A stretch of DNA of 64,000 nucleotides from Bathynomus jamesi (lineage: Eukaryota > Arthropoda > Malacostraca > Isopoda > Cirolanidae): positions 258,941-322,940 of the forward strand of contig JAJOZX010005528.1 in assembly GCA_023014485.1 (NCBI GenBank). The letters run 5' to 3'. The translations under genes and the position numbers were made by a program. Shown one piece after another: positions 1 to 9,999 of the stretch. The first letter of the stretch is position 1. Every line of letters starts with the position of its first letter. A model generated the notes under the pieces. It searched no databases and was not told the origin of the DNA. It saw nothing but the letters and a program-made list of their open reading frames with translations.

Positions 1-88
1 CTCTTTTCATTTGCTCTGGCTCATTTACTTCAGTTTGTTCTTTACCTTCTTCTTTTATGGGACTCTTCTTGTTATTTGGAACCTCTTG

Positions 89-1715
89 TCATTGTTCATT
101 TTTTGATTCTTCGTTGTCCTTAAAGGAGACTTCGGAGGGACTTATCTCGGTTTTGGGGAGATCTATTCTCCTTGGCCTTGGGGAATCGCTTCGGCGGCCT
201 TCACAATTTTTAGACGGGGATCTTCGTCGACCTCGTTCCTGGGCAGCGTATCCGTTTCTCTCCCTATAGGGGGATTCGTTTTGGCTTCTATACCCTTCGT
301 TGGGGGTTTTATAAGGAGAATAGTTTCTCCAATTTATGTACGGCAAAGGGGATCGATTTCTTTGGTCATATTGTTTGTAATCCTTTCTATTCCAGTTATC
401 AACTCGGGTATCAGGTCGGCTATACGGCGAGTGAAGTCTATTTTCATAAGGTGACGGCGACCTCTCATACTGGTTTTCCCTATAATGAGAATAACCATCT
501 CGTCTCCATCCTCGATTTTCTGGATGATCTCTCCTTCGTTGGACATAAGAATAATCACAGGTTTCTTGTCGTCTCTCTCCATTTCCCTGACTGTCGAATT
601 TCTTCTCTTCCTCTATTCCAATTTTTCCGAAATGGCGACGTGTATCGTTGTCGTCCATCATAATCTTCTCTTTCTTTATTCCCGTTTTGCCGAAACGATG
701 AGGTGTATCGTCGTTGTCGTTGTCCATTATACTCTTTCTCTCCTTCCCTTATATACTCTCGTGCCTTATTTCTGTCTATTTCTAATGCTTTTACTCTTTC
801 TATCATCGGACAGAACTTAGCTTTATGTCATGTTCCTTCGCATATGTAACATCGCGGGTTATTCATTTGCGTTTGCTGCGCCTGTACTGCATTTACACTC
901 ATCACGTCACTTTGCTTTGAGGGACATGGATAGGTTGATAGATCGCATGGTGGCGTACGGTATTTGATTTAAAGGAACGTTTTGTGGATAAGGGTTTTGT
1001 CCTACATGGGGGACGCGGTTAAGCAAGGGGAGTATGTAGGCTGATTTGGCTAATCGGCTTGATTTTGATAGTATGAGGAATCTGGGGATGGTAGAAACCC
1101 CAGGTGTTGACTCTGGTAATTTAAGGGATTTAGAAGGGTCACTGGTTTGGATATAATCCGATCATCACACCTAATTCTTTTAATCTTTTTATTTACATCC
1201 TCCGTCTGGTCACCATACTTATTCCAGAGCTTACGAGGTATTGAATTTAGAATTACTTTATTTACTACAAAAGGAATATCTATATTTTGTGCCATGTCGC
1301 CCTCGTCTCTTTATAACCCTTCGACCTCTTTCTGTATTCTGTATGCAAATGATGTAAATGATTCATCTGGACGTCTACACTCTCGCTCGATATTCTTTAA
1401 CCTATTTGTGATCTCATCCCTTCTGTTCTGGCAATAAAGGTCAGAACAGATATCCAAAAACTCCTTCCATGTCTTAACCTTTTCTCCAAATCCTACTAAC
1501 ACTAATATACTAGGGGGAACAGAACATCTAATCGCTAAAGCAATTCGCATTTTATCAGAATTTCTTCCTCTCTCGGGAATTAATCTCGCGATTTCGAAGA
1601 TGAAATCCTGAAAAGATACATAGCTTCGCACTACCCTCCGGGCCGCTGCAATTAAATATTCAGCATACGTGCCACAGAATATGGGGCAGATCTCTGCTGC
1701 ATGACGAGGCTTCAT
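89..1715 (-). pseudogene. Gag-like polyprotein of an LTR retroelement, broken
   Basis: Reading leftward on the minus strand, a capsid-like stretch (1311-1715, then 1050-1295 in the same frame) is followed, still in that frame, by a CCHC zinc knuckle (810-851). After a frame change comes a long Arg/Ser/Tyr-rich tail (89-727) with many RS and SP dipeptides. The order capsid, knuckle, basic tail is typical of retroelement Gag. In-frame stops lie near 1309, at about 1050 and at 828-830. The capsid part contains a late segment ending in YRIQKEVEGL, reminiscent of Gag capsid C-terminal domains. Smaller ORFs at 1925-2263 and 2385-2582 on the same strand may be upstream Gag or leader sequence. No protease, RT or integrase is visible, since the window begins inside the element. 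Type (Ty3 or BEL) is not decided. Confidence 0.5.
810..851 (-). other. CCHC zinc knuckle with internal TGA
   Basis: Minus-strand codons give C-Y-I-C, four positions, H, four positions, C, which is the CX2CX4HX4C nucleocapsid knuckle. The fourth position of the X4 spacer is a TGA stop (828-830), while all metal ligands are preserved. This supports the Gag call and shows one exact lesion. Confidence 0.6.
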
Positions 1716-2599
1716 TTCTTCCTCGGGGGAGAAATCGTCCTCCTCGGTATAAGGGGATATTGGAATGATCTAGTAGCTGGTATTCTATGGGGAAGAGCAG
1801 GAGGAGAAATAGGGGGTGACGGGCTGCGTCTTCAGCCGTTTCTCGGCTGTCTAAGCTAACTGCCTGTCTACTGTCTTGACTAATAGGCATCTCGACACTG
1901 GGGGTTTTTGTCTAGTGAAAAAGGCTAAAACTCTAAAAAGTCGTCGCGTAAATTCGCTAATAAAGGGCTATCTCCCTTTTTAAGTTCGCCTTTGATTTTC
2001 TCAGGAGGTGTCCAGGATGAGAGGTGAGGGATTCTATTGATATCAAAATTACGTGGGAAAAATCGTACTCCTGAAGAGTGTACCTTGGTTGTGCTATCTG
2101 CTACAGGAAAATTGACTTCCTGTCCCCTAAAACAGGTAGCAATACAAACAGGTTTGCTTACCTTTGATTTTTCTTCCTCTTTTGAAAAATTCACTGTCTC
2201 GTCCTTACATGTTGCTTGAATTCTCGTTGCCTCTTCCAATCGCGCCTGAGTAGCTGCTCTCAATCTCGTGATTCTGGGTGGAGCTTCCGTTTTTCTTTTT
2301 TTTTTCCGTGTAGATGGTCCTCATACACGCTTCAGTTGGCTTCTGGTACTCGACGGGTGTCTAGGAAAATGGGGTAGAAAATACTCACCTACACCCCACA
2401 CCTGACACCATTTTATTATACTCGGGGATCTCTTTTATATACTGAGGGGGACCCCCGAGCACAATAAAGTAATCTTGGATCGTCTGGACTCTCTCAATGT
2501 TGAATCCAGACGTGACCACATAGTGCGCCGACCTTTGTCGTCGCTTGCGGAATCCGGGAGCTTTCCTTAGCCCTCTTTTCACCCGTCGAGTGTGGATTA

Positions 2600-3598
2600 A
2601 CTGAGAGTCAATTTTAATTTTTTAGGAACTTTAATTAAATTCAGGTAAGCGGATTACAAGCAAATGTTTATAAGTATTTATTTGATTCAAGTTTATAAAG
2701 GTTATTGTTGAATAATTCTTAAGTCTAAAAGTGACAATTAGGGTCACGTTGAAATAAAATGAATTAAGTCTGCTGGCGTTTCCTTCAGTCAGATCCTCAA
2801 TTCCGATATTCCGATATAAAGCGTATTCCCTATTTGGGGTGAAATGCTCCCCTTCACCCAGGGTTTACTTTACGTTAACTGGAGATATTAGAATACCTCC
2901 TTTTGAGGCAATCTTTGCCCGTTCTAAGGTCCCTCAAGCACAACTAATGACATGCGGGGGTAACTCGCACCCCGTTATCCGCTGTAAGGAAAACTAATAA
3001 CACACGGGATAACTCGCTCCCCGTTACCCGCGGTAAAGATAATTAACGACTTCTTTCTAAGGCTCACATTCGCCCGTTCTAAAGTCGTAAGCACAGCTAA
3101 TGCATACGAGGTAACTCGTATCCCGTTACCCGCGGAGACTTAGGTAAGACAGTCCAAGAAGATAAGTGAATAAGTTGCCCGCTCCGGTCTATTCGTTAAT
3201 CTTCCTTGTTGAGCTCTACTCTAGAATCTGTCTCTCAAAGGCTGGATCCCTCCTTATAAACGAAGGAATCCATTCTCACATGCGTCAGAGAGGCGAGTAG
3301 CCGTGAGATCAAGAAAGTACGAAGTTCTCAAAGTCAAGGTTCCCATCCTGAGTTTCGAAACGGATGCGAGGTGTTAGATGGGACGACAATCATGTGAACA
3401 GCGAGTATATGATATCGCGAGGGTGCGTCTGGGCTTTTGATTAAAATGAATAGCTGTTTTAATATCACATTTCACATTCTGTGTGTGCTTGAGGCTTAGA
3501 AGAATAGAGCAGATTCGAGCGCTAATTAATGAGATAAAGATGAACGACTGCTCGCTCGTGTATAATATTTAAGAAGGTGGGCGTCTGCTCGTGTAGAA

Positions 3599-3600
<2 letters not shown>
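2600..3600. other. non-coding region beside the Gag remnant, possible LTR/leader
   Basis: No coding signal is seen. The stretch 2930-3140 holds three imperfect copies of a short unit containing TAACTCG, CCCGTTA and CCGC (2961-2983, 3009-3031, 3111-3133), plus paired runs containing CGCCCGTTCTAA. This may be the LTR or leader of the element at 89-1715, but I could not find paired LTR ends. Confidence 0.3.

Positions 3601-3601
<1 letters not shown>

Positions 3602-3652
<51 letters not shown>
3602..3652. repeat. (TA)n microsatellite
   Basis: Uninterrupted TA dinucleotides. It is one of many (TA)n tracts in the window; others lie at about 4271-4297, 4410-4437, 6610-6629, 20650-20695, 21798-21852, 31825-31866, 47076-47116 and 53816-53924. 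Confidence 0.95.
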
Positions 3653-3654
<2 letters not shown>

Positions 3655-3726
3655 AAATTTGTTCAAAAGATACGCGTATTATTTGGCAACACGAATAAAA
3701 TAAAATTTAGTGTTGGATTCCGTACC

Positions 3727-4012
3727 ATGTTTCGGATTCCATGTTAAACTGTAGGTCTAAGATGGTTCAGAAAAGGAATGCACATTGCTACGTGACATCT
3801 TTTACTTTAGGACGGCGTCCTTTAACATATAAATACACATGTCAGTACAGTGTTTCACTGCAAAGCTGAATGTTTCGGATTCCATGTTAAACTGTACGTC
3901 TAAGGTGGTTCAAAAAGAGGAATATGCATTGCTACTTGACATCTTGTACTTTAGAACGGTTTCCTTTAGCATATAAAAACATGCCACTACAGTGTTTCAA
4001 TTTAAAGCTTAG
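3727..4012. repeat. tandem duplication, 143-bp unit, two copies
   Basis: The unit starts with ATGTTTCGGATTCCATG at 3727 and again at 3870. The copies are diverged by scattered substitutions but stay co-linear through TTTAGCATATAAA-like and GTGTTTCA segments. No coding function was recognised. Confidence 0.85.
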
Positions 4013-4132
4013 CCGAGGCGGAATTGTGCCCCGAAAGTGTCTATTTACTTTTGTCAATCCTCTATGTGTGTGTGTATATATATATATATATGGGAATGAA
4101 CTCAGAATAGTTCCCTGAGGTTTTTTATGATA

Positions 4133-4261
4133 CACACAGACCGTGCATGGAACAAGGAACTCTTCTAGGAAAATTAAATCCACTATAGTCCAATACTTAT
4201 TCGGACTATAGTGGATTTAATTTTCCTAGAAGGGTTCCTTGTTCCATGCACGGTCTGTGTG
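4133..4261. repeat. fold-back sequence, 59-bp arms
   Basis: 4133-4191 is the reverse complement of 4203-4261 with about one mismatch, separated by 11 bases. It sits between (TA)n tracts. It is probably a tiny palindromic transposon relic. Confidence 0.85.
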
Positions 4262-4266
4262 TACAT

Positions 4267-4301
<35 letters not shown>

Positions 4302-4404
4302 AAAATTAAAAGAAAAAAACATTTTTCTGGACCTTAATTTCGGCTTCTTTTTTTTCTGTGAGGGTTGGCACTTTTGCGGGCGTTCTGCCTTGGCCCATCT
4401 TTTC

Positions 4405-4438
<34 letters not shown>

Positions 4439-4441
<3 letters not shown>

Positions 4442-4627
4442 AACGACGCTTGTGTAGAAGAGCGTTCCGCACAAGATGAGGAGGGAGAACGAGCAAATGA
4501 AAAATGAGGTACCTCCCAGGAATAGAACCCGGGATCATCTAATTGCCTGGGAGGTACCTCATTTTTCATTTGCTCGTTCTCCCTCCTCATCTTGTGCGGA
4601 ACGCTCTTCTACACAAGCGTCATTCTT
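4439..4627. repeat. fold-back sequence, 82-bp arms, tRNA B-box-like loop
   Basis: 4439-4520 and 4546-4627 are reverse complements with about one mismatch. The 25-base spacer and arm edge, read on the minus strand, contain GGTTCTATTCC, close to the pol III B-box consensus GGTTCGANTCC. It may be an inverted pair of a tRNA-derived SINE segment; no A box was found. Confidence 0.7.
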
Positions 4628-4733
4628 TACATTAATTATACTGTGTTGTTTGCAATTAAAATGTGTGTGTATATATATATATATGTATATATATGTATAT
4701 ATATGTGTATATATATATATACTTTTCAACCTT

Positions 4734-5131
4734 TCAAATGTTCCGTGTGATGATTCCCCATTTCACGAAGGTCAAGCTTGTCGCCCCTCCTCTCGAGTTG
4801 GCCTGGTTAAGAAGTGAGTAGGCTTCTTGTACTCTCCACCTCATAGAGTCAGGTACACCCGGCTCTTCGGGGATTGTTCTGTGCCAAGCGTCTAATCTTC
4901 TTTTGTATTCCATGGATTTTAGGTCCTCCCTTTTTCGGTAACGTAACAGTTGAAATTTCTCAGTGTTAAAATTCATATTGTTGTCTTCCGTCCCCTTGTA
5001 GATTCTGTTCATGTCTGTTTGTAGAGATCCTATAACCTCCAGGTTTCTTATTTTTCTACTGTACTTTGTGTCATCGGCAAAGACTGTCACTGTGCTCTCT
5101 CTGGTAACGTCATCATCTACAGAGACATGTA
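4734..5131 (-). pseudogene. CR1-like LINE reverse transcriptase, motif C and thumb
   Basis: The minus-strand frame carries VFADDTKYSRKI (RT motif C, F-A-D-D) followed by LQTDMNRIYKG, NMNFNTEKFQLLRYRKRED and MRWRVQEAYSLLNQ. This order is normal for CR1/jockey-type LINEs downstream of the catalytic aspartates. The upstream part of the same RT is at 5526-5771, separated by a small Tc1-like insertion. An ORF caller would join the insertion and the LINE into one artificial 172-residue ORF. Confidence 0.75.
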
Positions 5132-5524
5132 AGAAGTAAATAGACAGCCCAGATTTTGCTGTAACAATTTGGCGTAAAAGATTCAACAATTCTGATCGTG
5201 TTGCTGGTTTTTTGGGCTTTTTACTTAAAGTCTTGTCTAGTATTGCCCACACTGTTCTATGGGGTTCATGTCAGGGGACTGACTCGGCCAAGGAAGTCGT
5301 TTGATACCATTTCGCTCCTCCCATTCTTTGTCTTTTTTGCAGTGTGGCATGGGGCTCCATCTTCATGAACAGGCAGCTGTCTTTTTCAATTTGACCACTT
5401 GAGAATATTGGCATAAGTCCTTCTTCAAGGATAGAAATGTAGGAAACGAATATTAGTCATAATAATGGCAAAAAAATTGGATGCATACATTTTACCATAA
5501 AATTAAGGGTGTCTATTTACTTCT
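5132..5524 (-). mobile_element. small Tc1-like element inserted in the LINE RT
   Basis: It is bounded by inverted repeats AGAAGTAAATAGACA (5132-5146) and its complement (5510-5524). The left flank has TA, while the right flank reads TG, so one TSD copy may have mutated. Inside, on the minus strand, are Tc1 transposase catalytic motifs DGAPCHTA and PWPSQSPDMNPIEQC in different frames. The usual 1.2-kb or longer element is reduced to 393 bp, so the N-terminal DNA-binding part is gone. It interrupts the LINE between RT motifs B and C. Confidence 0.75.
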
Positions 5525-5525
5525 T

Positions 5526-5771
5526 GCATGACTCTGTATGTCAGTTAGCATGATTATGAAGAGTAGTGGCGCTAAAACTGTTTCCTGTGGTACTGAGCTG
5601 AGGACCTCTGATTCTGATGAAGATATTTCTTGTAATGTAACGACTTGCCGCAGCTCACTAAGGAAATTATATATCCATTTCTCTACTTTTTCTGTTATTC
5701 CCAAACATTTCAGTTTATGTATTATGATTCCATGGTCACACTTGTCGAACGCTTGGGTAGTAGTAGTTTGA
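5526..5771 (-). pseudogene. CR1-like LINE reverse transcriptase, motifs A-B part
   Basis: Minus-strand translation reads AFDKCDHGIIIHKLKCLGI, WIYNFLSELRQ and SVPQETVLAPLLFIIMLTDI. These are RT motif A and the (S)GVPQG-VL-PLLF motif B, with G changed to E in the loop. It is continuous in sense with 4734-5131 across the nested Tc1-like insertion. The C-to-A order on the plus strand confirms minus orientation. Confidence 0.75.
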
Positions 5772-5774
5772 CGG

Positions 5775-6040
5775 GGGACCGTGTTCAGATGATGTAGCGA
5801 CCCATGGTTAGCATTCCATAACCAATGTAACTTTACATAACCTAACCCATGTCCAAAATGGGGAAAGTTGAGGATCAAGCTGCGAGTAGTATGCGTGCAA
5901 ATATATAATAATGCAAAATACTTGAAGGCACCGTGACAGAGCGTGCGAGTGAGCAATTCACTCATTCACCTTGAGATGTGAGCATTGAAAATAAATCTGC
6001 GGAGAGAATAAGCCTAACTGGATACAGACACCTTCATTAT
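5775..6040. other. no gene seen; likely left end of the Polinton region
   Basis: Between the LINE remnant and the promoter at about 6050 I find no coding signal and no recognisable terminal inverted repeat matching the right side. The exact left end of the Polinton is therefore unknown. Confidence 0.3.
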
Positions 6041-6052
6041 TCGTGAAGGTGA

Positions 6053-6245
6053 CCAATCAGGACTTCATTGCCTAAAGCGTGGGTCCGTTATAGCGTTGTT
6101 ACCACAGCTGATTGGTACACAAATTTAACACACTCCACCCAGTTACAGTGACAACCAATCAGCAAACTTACGAACCGACTGTTAGTCTTTTGGGTTTGTG
6201 CTTGGGGATCATGCATATAAAAGTGAGTATTTTCAGCTGGAACTC
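6053..6245 (+). promoter_or_regulatory. CCAAT/TATA promoter of the Polinton 5' exon
   Basis: CCAAT boxes lie at 6053-6057 and 6155-6159 on the plus strand, and one inverted (ATTGG, 6111-6115). TATAAAAG is at 6216-6223. Transcription would start at about 6245, roughly 85 bases before the first ATG (6330). The same arrangement (CCAAT boxes, TATAAAA, then a short exon ending in a GTAAGT donor) recurs inverted at 55034-55417, which argues that it is an element promoter. Confidence 0.65.
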
Positions 6246-6329
6246 ACAGCAGTTATTTTCACCAGTGAATAAACAAACACATTCCCTCCATCAAGAGTCA
6301 GTCAGAACTTTACAGTTTACTGGCTTTAT

Positions 6330-6469
6330 ATGAAGATGGAGACTGCCGAGGTACCTACAATTAATCTTTTTACCGCAACCGATCTCGTCGGATTATTTGC
6401 AACGCAAACCGTTGATGATATTTGCAATGATGCTCCTTACGATCTGGCGCAAGGAAATGCAGTTGAAAT
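6330..6469 (+). CDS. Polinton 5' coding exon 1 (predicted)
   Basis: An ATG at 6330 opens a 46-codon frame (acidic/hydrophobic, with LFTATDLVGLFATQ) that ends at a consensus donor, GAAAT|GTAAGT. The split codon AT|G is completed by the acceptor at 7179/7180. No domain is recognised. The architecture resembles the exon at 55034-55203 on the other strand: similar length, a hydrophobic Leu/Phe stretch, an Ile-Cys pair and a GAGAT/GAAAT-GTAAGT end. The exon is inferred from splice consensus only. It could be a separate small protein or the N-terminus of the downstream polymerase. Confidence 0.5.
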
Positions 6470-6551
6470 GTAAGTGTAAAAATTTATGTACCTGTATTTC
6501 TATTTTTTGTGGACTATATTTAGTCGCGAACTTGTTATTTATTTTAGTGTT

Positions 6552-6575
6552 CCTGAACATGTCATTAGACGAATG
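6552..6575 (+). ncRNA. decayed hammerhead-like core of a PLE-2 terminus
   Basis: The stretch matches the PLE-2 terminus at 53706-53730 but with a damaged core: CTGAACA replaces CTGAGGA and GAAT replaces GAAA. The short GTC-ATTA-GAC hairpin is kept. It lies inside the intron after the 5' exon, next to a (TA)n tract, and is a relic of a Penelope-like insertion. Confidence 0.45.
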
Positions 6576-6898
6576 CTTTTGAGTACCGTTCTGTTTCGAT
6601 TATTTCATCATATATATATATATATATATGGAGGGCTGTAGTAATTTATTTTCATCTAATTACATTTTATTGTAAAATGATTCATAAAAATAGTAGGTAT
6701 CCTCAATTTTTAATTATAGATTAGTTTGCATTAGTAATTAATATTATGGTAAAATCCTGTTTTGATATTTCTAGCCATCAAAAATCTTTGAATTTTTTTA
6801 AAACTTCTAACACTGAAGACTTTGAAGTTTTAAATAATTTTATAAAATTCCATAATAAATTCATTTTAAATGTGAAGTTATTCGGCATTTTCTCTTAA

Positions 6899-6980
6899 CC
6901 CTAGAATGCATAACCCGGACATAACAAGTTCATATATAACACCCGGCAGGCCTCAGAGGCCCTGGTTATGCATTCTAGGG
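6899..6980. mobile_element. 82-bp piggyBac-like MITE with TTAA duplications
   Basis: TTAA at 6895-6898 and 6981-6984 flank inverted ends CCCTAGAATGCATAACC and its complement. A TTAA target and ends beginning CCCTAGAA are hallmarks of the piggyBac superfamily. At 82 bp it has no coding capacity. Confidence 0.75.
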
Positions 6981-7179
6981 TTAAAGAGTTACAAACTTCT
7001 CTGAGCGGTTCGAAGATATTTGATACTTCACATTGTAACTCTCTTCCTATATATATATATATATATATATGCCAATCTGCATATGTTTTTGATGAAAAGC
7101 AATTGGGATTTTATTAAAAAAGATTCAGAAAATGTATGAAATAATCAAATTAACTTAAAGTTATCCTTTCTCTTTAAAG

Positions 7180-7317
7180 GTCCGATGAGGAATTGACTCG
7201 TGTTATACACTCTTTTCGTGATAGCAATGAAGAAACGCATGTCGTGGACCTGAATACAGAGGTAGAAGTTTTACCGTGCAGTCAACTCAGCGATTGCCAT
7301 ATAATCAACGAAATAAT
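7180..7317 (+). CDS. Polinton 5' coding exon 2 (predicted)
   Basis: A pyrimidine-rich acceptor (TTTCTCTTTAAAG) precedes an open frame starting SDEELTRVIHSFRDSN and ending CHIINEI at a GTAAGC donor. Phase matches exon 1. The next good acceptor in the same sense is at about 13367 (TTCTTCTTCTCCTACAG), just before the polymerase N-terminal region. If that junction is real, the intron spans the entire minus-strand capsid block. No domain is recognised; the exon is acidic. Confidence 0.45.
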
Positions 7318-7319
7318 GT

Positions 7320-7558
7320 AAGCTTTTTTCTTTTTCTTATGTTTCGGGTAAGAGTTTTTTTCTTTTGCATGTGTTTCAGGTAAGAAGAAGCCTCAATGTA
7401 TTTTCATCAATTTATTAAATGATAGAAATCATGTTTTACAAAATAGTACAATTTTTTATAACTATCTTAAATTAGTATCCATTACATTTTAAATAAGCTA
7501 CAGAATACACAAACTAACATTATTGGAGACAACACTGAAGCAAGTATTCATTTTATAT
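7320..7558. other. no gene seen
   Basis: AT-rich spacer between the exon-2 donor and the protease remnant. It holds a short duplication of TTTTTTC-TTTTGCATGTGTTTC-like sequence with GGTAAG near 7318-7385 and nothing else I can name. Confidence 0.4.
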
Positions 7559-8068
7559 TTACGAGCAAAACATCATACAACACATCGAGTGTGCACAAAC
7601 GCAAACGGGTACCTTTTTTTTATCTGTCTGCATACCATTTCGTCGTTTCGTTGAGTGTGACACGGGTCGAATAATTTTTAAAAAAATTATAAATTCCTTA
7701 CCACGTGATATATGCATGAGAAATGAAAGGCAGTACATCTCGCAAGTATTATCAAAATATCCTTGTATTCGGTAGGGATTCCATACAGTTTCGGGGATAT
7801 GCAACTGCTCGACAAATTATACAATAACAGGGTCACTCCAGGGATGAATCCCGAGTGAATTAAAATAGAACATGCGGTCCCTATTTTAAAAATAGATAGC
7901 TATCCAATGAATTCCTCCACCAACAATAATATCGGTATTCACAATAAAACTACCGCAATCTCTCGTAGTTGGCAGTTTCAAAGTTTCATTCTTTGCAAAT
8001 ACACCGATAAATTTGGAGCGCGTGATTCGTTCACTATTCATTACTCTCTGAAGTGTATTCATGTCCAT
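7559..8068 (-). pseudogene. Polinton adenain-like cysteine protease (PRO), broken
   Basis: Starts at ATG 8066-8068, overlapping the end of the capsid gene. The frame contains DCGSFIVNTDI and GIHWIAIYF, with the catalytic His in the H-W-I-A motif. After an in-frame stop it continues with YFNSLGIHPW, then NTCEMYCLSFLMHISRG, which matches the adenain/Ulp1-like nucleophile region (C-x-x-Y-C) followed by the S-R-G tail. At least two stops interrupt it (near 7890 and 7824). In Polintons this protease is taken to process capsid proteins; its place next to the major capsid gene fits. It cannot make a functional enzyme as read. Confidence 0.85.
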
Positions 8069-8069
8069 T

Positions 8070-9294
8070 TTAAAAGTCAGTGGCAACGCCCATAAATCTT
8101 GAAATTTCTATTAGTGCTTGTGACTCAAGGTATACTAATACACTAATAGGCACGTCTATCGGCTTGGCGAATTCCAATCTGACTAAGATGTTTCCACTCT
8201 GTTGTGGACTTAAGTGTGTATTTACACTAGCAGATAAGTCAGGTGTGATGTCAAACGGATAAAGGTTAAATTGATCGATGAATTCTTCCTGCGTTACACC
8301 AATCCCGAGCTCATCACAAGCACCTGCAATATGGGTCAAATTACTATAAGCTCTCGCGCAAAGCGGGAACATGACGTCTGATGAATAATCCATATACATA
8401 GCCCCGCCCAACGCAACACCATTGACGTATAGAGTTATTATTTTAAGGCCGAAATTCTCGAATTTAAAGGCACTCTTTTATATTTTCCATTCATCGAAGT
8501 GTGGTCCTACATTCCAATTAATATCCGTTTAGGTAGAACTCCCAGGGCGATGTTTTCTATCTGTTTTGATACCAACCATGCGGGCTCGTGTATAGTTTGA
8601 TCTGTACTCTGTTAGTTGGGTATTTTACTGTGGCGTATATTAAATTTTTCTCAATTTTATTTGTTTAGGCGAACTTAATTTCACACGGCGTACGCGAAGG
8701 TATGTTTCATTAATATGAATCACAACGGAGCACCCTCTTCTTGATCAGCATCCAGATTTAAACAGATCTCAGGATTCGTGCGGGTGAGCTTTATCTTCAT
8801 ATCGACCCGATTCACAAGCAACTTCTCCTGGAATGTGAGGTCTGTATAGAGGCGTCCAAAACACTCAAATATCTTCTTTTTGGAATTTTTAAATTTGTCC
8901 TTTAAACTACTTGTTTAGCTTCATTATAGCCCTCGGTATTTAAAACTTATCCTTCGCTTCTTTGGAAAAGTTCAGCACATTTTGCAGATAGGCTCGTAGG
9001 TGATAGTACCCCGTTCCTGCCGATATGTTGACCTGATTTAAATATACATCATACTGGTTGAATATGGAGTGTAGAAAATTTGTTTCAAGGTGTACGTCAT
9101 ATTTGTCATCAACTCCGTTCCATCAGAATGGGCTAAACGTAGTTTAGCGTACATGTACACAGTGCTTTGGTCAAAAAAGTAAGGGTCTGAGCTGGGTATC
9201 ACGAATTCTAATGGAGCACTCGGGGAACTAATTATGTTAACGGGTTAATTGTAATATAGTCACTGTGCTCAATAGAAACTTGAGGTGGGGGCAT
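8070..9294 (-). pseudogene. Polinton major capsid protein (double jelly-roll), broken
   Basis: The C-terminal half is one open frame to 8070. It contains LYVNGVALGG, FNLYPFDITPDLSA, HLSPQQSGNILVRLEF and YLESQALIEI, the signature end of Polinton major capsid proteins. Upstream, in other frames, are NIALGVLPKRILIGM, KYPTNRVQIKLYT and, near the predicted start (ATG 9292-9294), RAPLEFVIPSSDPYFFDQS, which is the usual N-terminal start of the first jelly roll. Frameshifts and stops occur near 8480, 8540 and 8640. About 400 codons in total, somewhat shorter than usual for the family. It forms the icosahedral shell in the family. Confidence 0.85.
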
Positions 9295-9437
9295 GTCAAA
9301 GAGGGACAGCTCCGATTTACAACATTGTGAACTACACGGATGGATGAAGCGTGCCATGACGAGTCAGAAATATTACCACCTCTCTTGACAAGTAGTAAAC
9401 ACTCTATGATTCATGAGAGCGATGTCCTTAGCTTATA

Positions 9438-9830
9438 TCAGTCAAAAAAATGGTCAACCATAGGTTTCATTCGCCTAGAACACTTCTTTTTTGATATCCT
9501 TTTACGTTTAACGCCACGTGCTGGTAATCTCTTCTTCCGGACAGCCCTCTTCTTCTTCCACCCATCACCACGCATTTTCCTCTTTGCATCTCTGATGATT
9601 TCGTTCCGTGTACGCTTTAAGTGTTTTCTCAGAGCTTCTTTAGGTTTAGCCCACCTATTATGTCTTCTGCCGTGTTAAGACCTGATTGTAGCGCTTTCCT
9701 CCCGAGGCATCTGGCACCCCTTTTCAACAAGGAGACAGCCGTACGTAGTATGGTTGAAAAAATGGATGCAAGTCCACTACCACGCTGGTATCACACCCTC
9801 GATAGACTGTGAAAGGCTTTCTGTCCATTA
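9438..9830 (-). pseudogene. Polinton basic minor capsid protein (PX-like), broken
   Basis: Minus-strand frames give a glycine/hydrophobic start (GSGLASIFSTILRTAVSLL) and then a very basic C-terminus (ALRKHLKRTRNEIIRDAKR, KKKRAVRKKRLPARGVKRKR). A short Gly-rich N-terminus followed by a Lys/Arg-rich tail, encoded next to the major capsid gene, is characteristic of the small Polinton minor capsid protein. At least one frame change (around 9700) breaks it. Confidence 0.65.
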
Positions 9831-9999
9831 CAACTCAGTGCGTCGAAAGTGCAGCTTCACTGTTAAGCTCCCATCACCGAATGAGAAACTTTTTCCCTTA
9901 ATCGTTCTTATATACTTGTATATTGTTTTTGTATATTGTTCTTGTATATTGAGATATTGGTTATTAAATTACCTGCTACATTCACATAATGGGGCCTGT

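Noticed and set aside
57..269. Plus-strand 70-residue ORF and other short plus ORFs over 57-820
   Set aside because: Shadows of the Gag-like minus-strand frame; composition mirrors Arg/Ser codons.
4521..4545. tRNA gene candidate from GGTTCTATTCC on the minus strand
   Set aside because: Only a B-box-like match; no A box, acceptor stem or cloverleaf can be built.
9340..9678. 112-residue plus-strand ORF
   Set aside because: Antisense shadow of the basic minor capsid protein of the Polinton.
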